Origin: an uncultured Eubacteriales bacterium
GTDB lineage: Bacteria; Bacillota; Clostridia; Oscillospirales; Oscillospiraceae
Assembly (NCBI GenBank): GCA_900549475.1
Contig: UROF01000028.1
Span: forward strand, 1 to 33,927
DNA: 33,927 bases
Direction: 5' to 3'
Shown here: piece by piece, positions 31,285-33,927 of the stretch
Layout: each line of letters starts with the position of its first letter
Position numbering within the stretch: the first letter of the stretch is position 1
Notes under the pieces: model-generated
What the model saw: the letters and a program-made list of their open reading frames with translations, nothing else
Told to the model about the DNA's origin: nothing
Databases searched by the model: none
Translations under genes and position numbers: made by a program

Positions 31285-31851
31285 TCACATGACCTCCTTC
31301 ATTGCCTCGCGCAGCTTCTTCAGCGCGCGGTTGTACTTGGACAGGACGGTGGGCAGGGGTAAGTGCAAAAGGCTCGCGATCTCCCGGTGCTTCATCCCGG
31401 CAGCAGCGTGGAGCATGACGATCTCCCGCTCCTCCTCGCCGAGGGTGGAGAGCACCGTCTCCAGTACCAGCCGGTCGTCGCTGGTGAAGGCCACCCGGTC
31501 GGCAAACTGGGTCTGCCAATCCTCCGGCGTCATGGTCACCGTCCGCTCCCGCTCCCGCATGCGCTGCAGCGCCAGGTTGCGGGCGATGGTCAGCATCCAC
31601 GCCATCGGTTTTCCCTGGGACTGGTAGGCCGCTGCAGCGCGGCTTACCTGGAGATAGGTGTCCTGCAATACGTCCTCGGCATCCTGGGCGTTAGCGCACA
31701 GGGACAGCGCAAAGCCGTATACAGCGGTATGGGTCTCCCGGTACAGCCCGGCCAAGGCCTCCCGGTCTCCTTCCGCGATTCCCGCAATGTAATCGTCCAG
31801 CACGTGGCTTCCGCTCCCGGAAAGCGGAACCGCCGCGAAGAATAGGATCAT
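31285..31851 (-). CDS. ECF-like RNA polymerase sigma-70 factor
   Basis: 188 residues. Region 2 is at about 18-85 (LYRETHTAVYGFALSLCANAQDAEDVLQDTYLQVSR, with the DAEDVLQDT core) followed by GKPMAWMLTIARNLAL. Region 4 is at about 130-182 (LVLETVLSTLGEEEREIVMLHAAAGMKHREIASLLHLPLPTVLSKYNRALKKLRE) and forms the -35-binding helix-turn-helix. No region 1 or 3, as in ECF sigma factors. The start is the ATG at 31851 or the GTG at 31854 (nine bases from AGGAGG at 31864-31869). Co-transcribed with the membrane protein downstream, its probable anti-sigma factor. Confidence 0.92.
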   Translation of the reverse strand: MILFFAAVPLSGSGSHVLDDYIAGIAEGDREALAGLYRETHTAVYGFALSLCANAQDAEDVLQDTYLQVSRAAAAYQSQGKPMAWMLTIARNLALQRMRERERTVTMTPEDWQTQFADRVAFTSDDRLVLETVLSTLGEEEREIVMLHAAAGMKHREIASLLHLPLPTVLSKYNRALKKLREAMKEVM

Positions 31852-31968
31852 CACGGCTCTCTTCCTCCTGTCTGCTATAATAATGGATGAGCAGAGCGTT
31901 TTATTGCGTCGCCCACAAAAATTTTTCAAAAATTTTTCCGGCGCCCAAAATGTGCTGCCGGCAGGGGT

Positions 31969-31997
31969 ATTATACCACAGTGCCTTTTAAAAAGGAA
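31969..31997 (-). promoter_or_regulatory. Promoter of the sigma/anti-sigma operon
   Basis: Minus strand: perfect TATAAT (31969-31974) with upstream TGG (extended -10); the -35 at 17 bases is a poor TTCCTT (31992-31997). Between it and the gene lies an AT-rich repeat, AAAAATTTTT twice with one base between (31917-31937). No clear terminator for the preceding XRE gene is seen in 31998-32056. Confidence 0.6.
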
Positions 31998-32056
31998 GGG
32001 GGCCTGCAAAGGGCGGAACATCCTTCCCACTCCCTTCACAGGTCCCCACAGAACCA

Positions 32057-32962
32057 TCAGTCCTCCTCCCGGGGACCAAAGGCCACATGCACCACACCGC
32101 AGAGAATGAATCCTACCGGGAACACCCACCAGGCCGTGCTCCAGAGGTCTCTGGTCAGGCCCATGGTCACATAGACGGCAGTGGCCAGGACCATGATGAC
32201 GCCGCAGGTGCGCTCGATGCGGTCGTTTCGTTTCTTCTCCCCCTCCGTTGGGTAGAGCTCCCGCTGGTTGGTGCGGTTGTACTTCTCGATCTTATATTTT
32301 TCCTCCGTCATCCCTGCCCAGATCATCACCGTCACAGCAATCGTCACCACCAGAAGGAGCCCGGCTCCCACGAAGGTCTCGTAGGGCTCCCGCTCCGGCA
32401 GGAAATAAAAGGCCATGGCGCATAGGGCGATCCCCAGAATGATGGCTCCTACTGAGCCGGCAATATACCATACGAACCGGTCATGGAAGGCATAGCGCTC
32501 CTCCGCTGCATAGAAGTCCTGGATCACCGGGTGGCGTTTACGGAAGTTGTCGTATTGGATACCGCTGGCCACCATCACCGTCACTGCGGCCGCCACGATG
32601 GTAAAAAACAGCCCTCCATAGAGCATCCATGGCACGCCCAGGCCCTCCAGCAAGGACATCGCTGCCGCTCCCAGCAGGATGGCGCCGATGGAGAGGGATA
32701 TCTTCCATGCAAAGCGGTTCATAAAGCGGTCATACCCGGCAGTGTCCGAGAGGACCTCCGCCTGGGCATTCCCCCGCAGGAGCGTATCCATAGAGACACC
32801 GAACATGTCGCACAGGCGCAGGATCGTATCCATCTCCGGGAAGCTGGCGCCGCCCTCCCATTTGCTCACGCTCTGGCGGGAGACCTCCAGACGCTCCGCC
32901 AGCTGCTCCTGGGTGAGATTGTCCCGGGTCCGGAGAAATTGCAGATTTTCAGAAAAGGCCAT
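32057..32962 (-). CDS. XRE-family regulator with a membrane domain
   Basis: 301 residues. An N-terminal helix-turn-helix of the XRE type (about 5-60: LRTRDNLTQEQLAERLEVSRQSVSKWEGG) is followed by about six hydrophobic helices between residues 82 and 295 in pairs separated by charged loops. Such membrane-tied XRE proteins are common in Clostridia and usually of unknown signal; DNA binding and autoregulation are plausible. The ATG at 32962 has AAGGAGG upstream; the frame is open to 33073 but lacks a ribosome binding site there. It is divergent from proS. Confidence 0.9.
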   Translation of the reverse strand: MAFSENLQFLRTRDNLTQEQLAERLEVSRQSVSKWEGGASFPEMDTILRLCDMFGVSMDTLLRGNAQAEVLSDTAGYDRFMNRFAWKISLSIGAILLGAAAMSLLEGLGVPWMLYGGLFFTIVAAAVTVMVASGIQYDNFRKRHPVIQDFYAAEERYAFHDRFVWYIAGSVGAIILGIALCAMAFYFLPEREPYETFVGAGLLLVVTIAVTVMIWAGMTEEKYKIEKYNRTNQRELYPTEGEKKRNDRIERTCGVIMVLATAVYVTMGLTRDLWSTAWWVFPVGFILCGVVHVAFGPREED

Positions 32963-33079
32963 ATTGGTCGTCCTCCTTGTGGATTTTGTGGCCAGATCAT
33001 AGCGCAGCACCGGCTGCAACGGAAGATATCCTGTGTTGCGTTTGGAGAAAATAGCGTAAACTTTCGGTTGCACGGCGGT

Positions 33080-33109
33080 ATTTTACCATAAATCTACCGC
33101 TTTTTGCAA
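33080..33109 (-). promoter_or_regulatory. Promoter of the XRE regulator gene
   Basis: Minus strand: TTGCAA (33104-33109), 18 bases, TAAAAT (33080-33085) with upstream TGG. The leader is about 110 bases long and shows no clear structure. Confidence 0.72.
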
Positions 33110-33116
33110 CGTCTCC

Positions 33117-33145
33117 TTGACATTTTCTCTTGGGGCCGATACAAT
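33117..33145 (+). promoter_or_regulatory. Promoter of proS
   Basis: Plus strand: consensus TTGACA (33117-33122), 17 bases, TACAAT (33140-33145). The -35 boxes of this and the divergent XRE promoter are only seven bases apart. The leader to proS is about 57 bases, too short for a T-box. Confidence 0.88.
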
Positions 33146-33208
33146 AAAGATTCGGTATAAAAGAACCCCTTTATGATATAGAAGCATAACAGAAATGGAG
33201 AGTATATT

Positions 33209-33927
33209 ATGGCGAAGGATAAAAAGCAGGTGGAAGCCATCACCTCCCGGGACGTGGATTTCGCTCAGTGGTTCACGGATGTATGCACCAAGGCGGAACT
33301 CATCGACTATTCCAGCGTGAAGGGTATCTTCATCTATCGTCCCTACGGCTACGCCATCTGGGAAAACATCCAGCGGGTACTGGACGACGAATTCAAAAAG
33401 ACCGGCCATGAAAACGTATATATGCCCATGCTGATCCCCGAGAGCCTCCTCCAGAAGGAGAAGGACCATGTGGAGGGCTTCGCCCCCGAGTGCGCCTGGG
33501 TGACCATGGGCGGCAGCGAGAAGCTGGAGGAGCGGCTGTGCGTGCGGCCCACCAGCGAGACACTGTTCTGCGAGCACTACAAGAACATCATCCACTCCTG
33601 GCGTGACCTGCCCAAGCTGTACAACCAGTGGTGCAGCGTACTGCGCTGGGAAAAGACCAGCCGTCCCTTCCTGCGCCACCGGGAGTTCCTGTGGCAGGAG
33701 GGCCACACCATGCACGCCACCGCTGAGGAGGCTGTGGAGGAGACCGAGCGGATGCTCAACGTCTACGCCGACTTCTGCGAGAACGTGCTGGCTATGCCCG
33801 TGACCCGGGGCGTCAAGACCGACAAGGAGAAGTTCAACGGTGCGGAAAAGACCTACACCGTGGAGTGCATGATGCACGACAAGAAGGCCCTCCAGGCCGG
33901 TACCAGCCACTACTTCGGCGACGGCTT
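33209..33927 (+). CDS. proS: Prolyl-tRNA synthetase, archaeal/eukaryote-like type (3' end outside window)
   Basis: Charges tRNA-Pro in the cytoplasm. The first 239 residues are visible. They match the ProS type 3 form, which lacks the large editing insertion of E. coli ProRS: FAQWFTDVCTKAELIDYSSVKG at the start, then class II motif 1 around YAIWENIQRVLDDEFKKTGHENVYMPML, LCVRPTSETL, and motif 2 with RWEKTSRPFLRHREFLWQEGHTMHAT. The start at 33209 follows GGAGAG. The gene runs off the right edge, so length cannot be judged. Confidence 0.96.
   Translation, partial: MAKDKKQVEAITSRDVDFAQWFTDVCTKAELIDYSSVKGIFIYRPYGYAIWENIQRVLDDEFKKTGHENVYMPMLIPESLLQKEKDHVEGFAPECAWVTMGGSEKLEERLCVRPTSETLFCEHYKNIIHSWRDLPKLYNQWCSVLRWEKTSRPFLRHREFLWQEGHTMHATAEEAVEETERMLNVYADFCENVLAMPVTRGVKTDKEKFNGAEKTYTVECMMHDKKALQAGTSHYFGDG

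Noticed and set aside
29604..31292. Open frame of 562 codons on the plus strand opposite the anti-sigma gene
   Set aside because: Antisense shadow; its Gly/Val-rich repeats mirror the Thr/Asn linker of the real gene.
33146..33208. T-box upstream of proS
   Set aside because: The leader is only about 60 bases and has no terminator or specifier-loop structure.
33083..33910. Open frame of 275 codons on the minus strand opposite proS
   Set aside because: Shadow of proS; overlaps both promoters and has no recognisable motif.

Overview
The window looks like chromosomal DNA of a moderately GC-rich anaerobic Bacillota (Clostridia, probably Oscillospiraceae-like). The signs are an HrcA/CIRCE heat-shock operon, strong AGGAGG ribosome binding sites, a V-type (not F-type) ATP synthase operon in the Enterococcus ntp gene order, a six-gene Rnf operon, and a shortened archaeal-type prolyl-tRNA synthetase. 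The genus is inference. Almost everything is read from the minus strand; only a DUF975 membrane protein, a YfcE-type phosphodiesterase and proS are on the plus strand. There are 30 complete genes, two genes cut by the window edges (atpB and proS) and one gene interrupted by a stop codon. I see no tRNA, rRNA, CRISPR array, insertion sequence or phage gene.

Layout. 1-7584: V-type ATPase operon, transcribed H/G-I-K-E-C-F-A-B and running off the left edge, with a promoter near 7700. 8013-9095: membrane-anchored DUF4015 glycoside-hydrolase-like protein ending in a perfect 46-bp palindrome. 9286-14536: hrcA-grpE-dnaK-dnaJ-rpiB behind a consensus promoter and a perfect CIRCE operator. 14808-19867: rnfCDGEAB with its own promoter and terminator. 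20130-20918: DUF975 membrane protein. 20987-25646: purine-nucleoside-type ABC importer (ATPase, two permeases, BMP lipoprotein), the lipoprotein gene carrying an in-frame amber codon. 25939-27330: two-gene operon of a Dabb protein and an unrecognised protein. 27530-28777: guanine deaminase behind a guanine-type riboswitch. 29062-29607: YfcE-type phosphodiesterase. 29688-31851: ECF-like sigma factor and an RsgI-like/PepSY anti-sigma protein. 32057-32962: membrane-bound XRE regulator. 33209 to the end: proS.

How it fits together. The V-ATPase ring subunit keeps the full Na+-ligand set known from Enterococcus NtpK, and the Rnf complex (ferredoxin:NAD+ oxidoreductase) lies a few kilobases away, so a shared sodium circuit is a reasonable inference. 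The importer and guanine deaminase form a purine uptake and breakdown neighbourhood, and both have leader RNAs with intrinsic terminators.

The least ordinary parts are the regulatory RNAs: the guanine riboswitch with an irregular P3 whose 3' side pairs perfectly with the terminator, the attenuator-like leader of the importer, the closed stem at the start of the Dabb operon, the 46-bp palindrome, and a CAATTTG-N2-CAAAT motif found upstream of both the V-ATPase and hrcA promoters. All pairings and promoters were read by eye; no folding, search or alignment was run.
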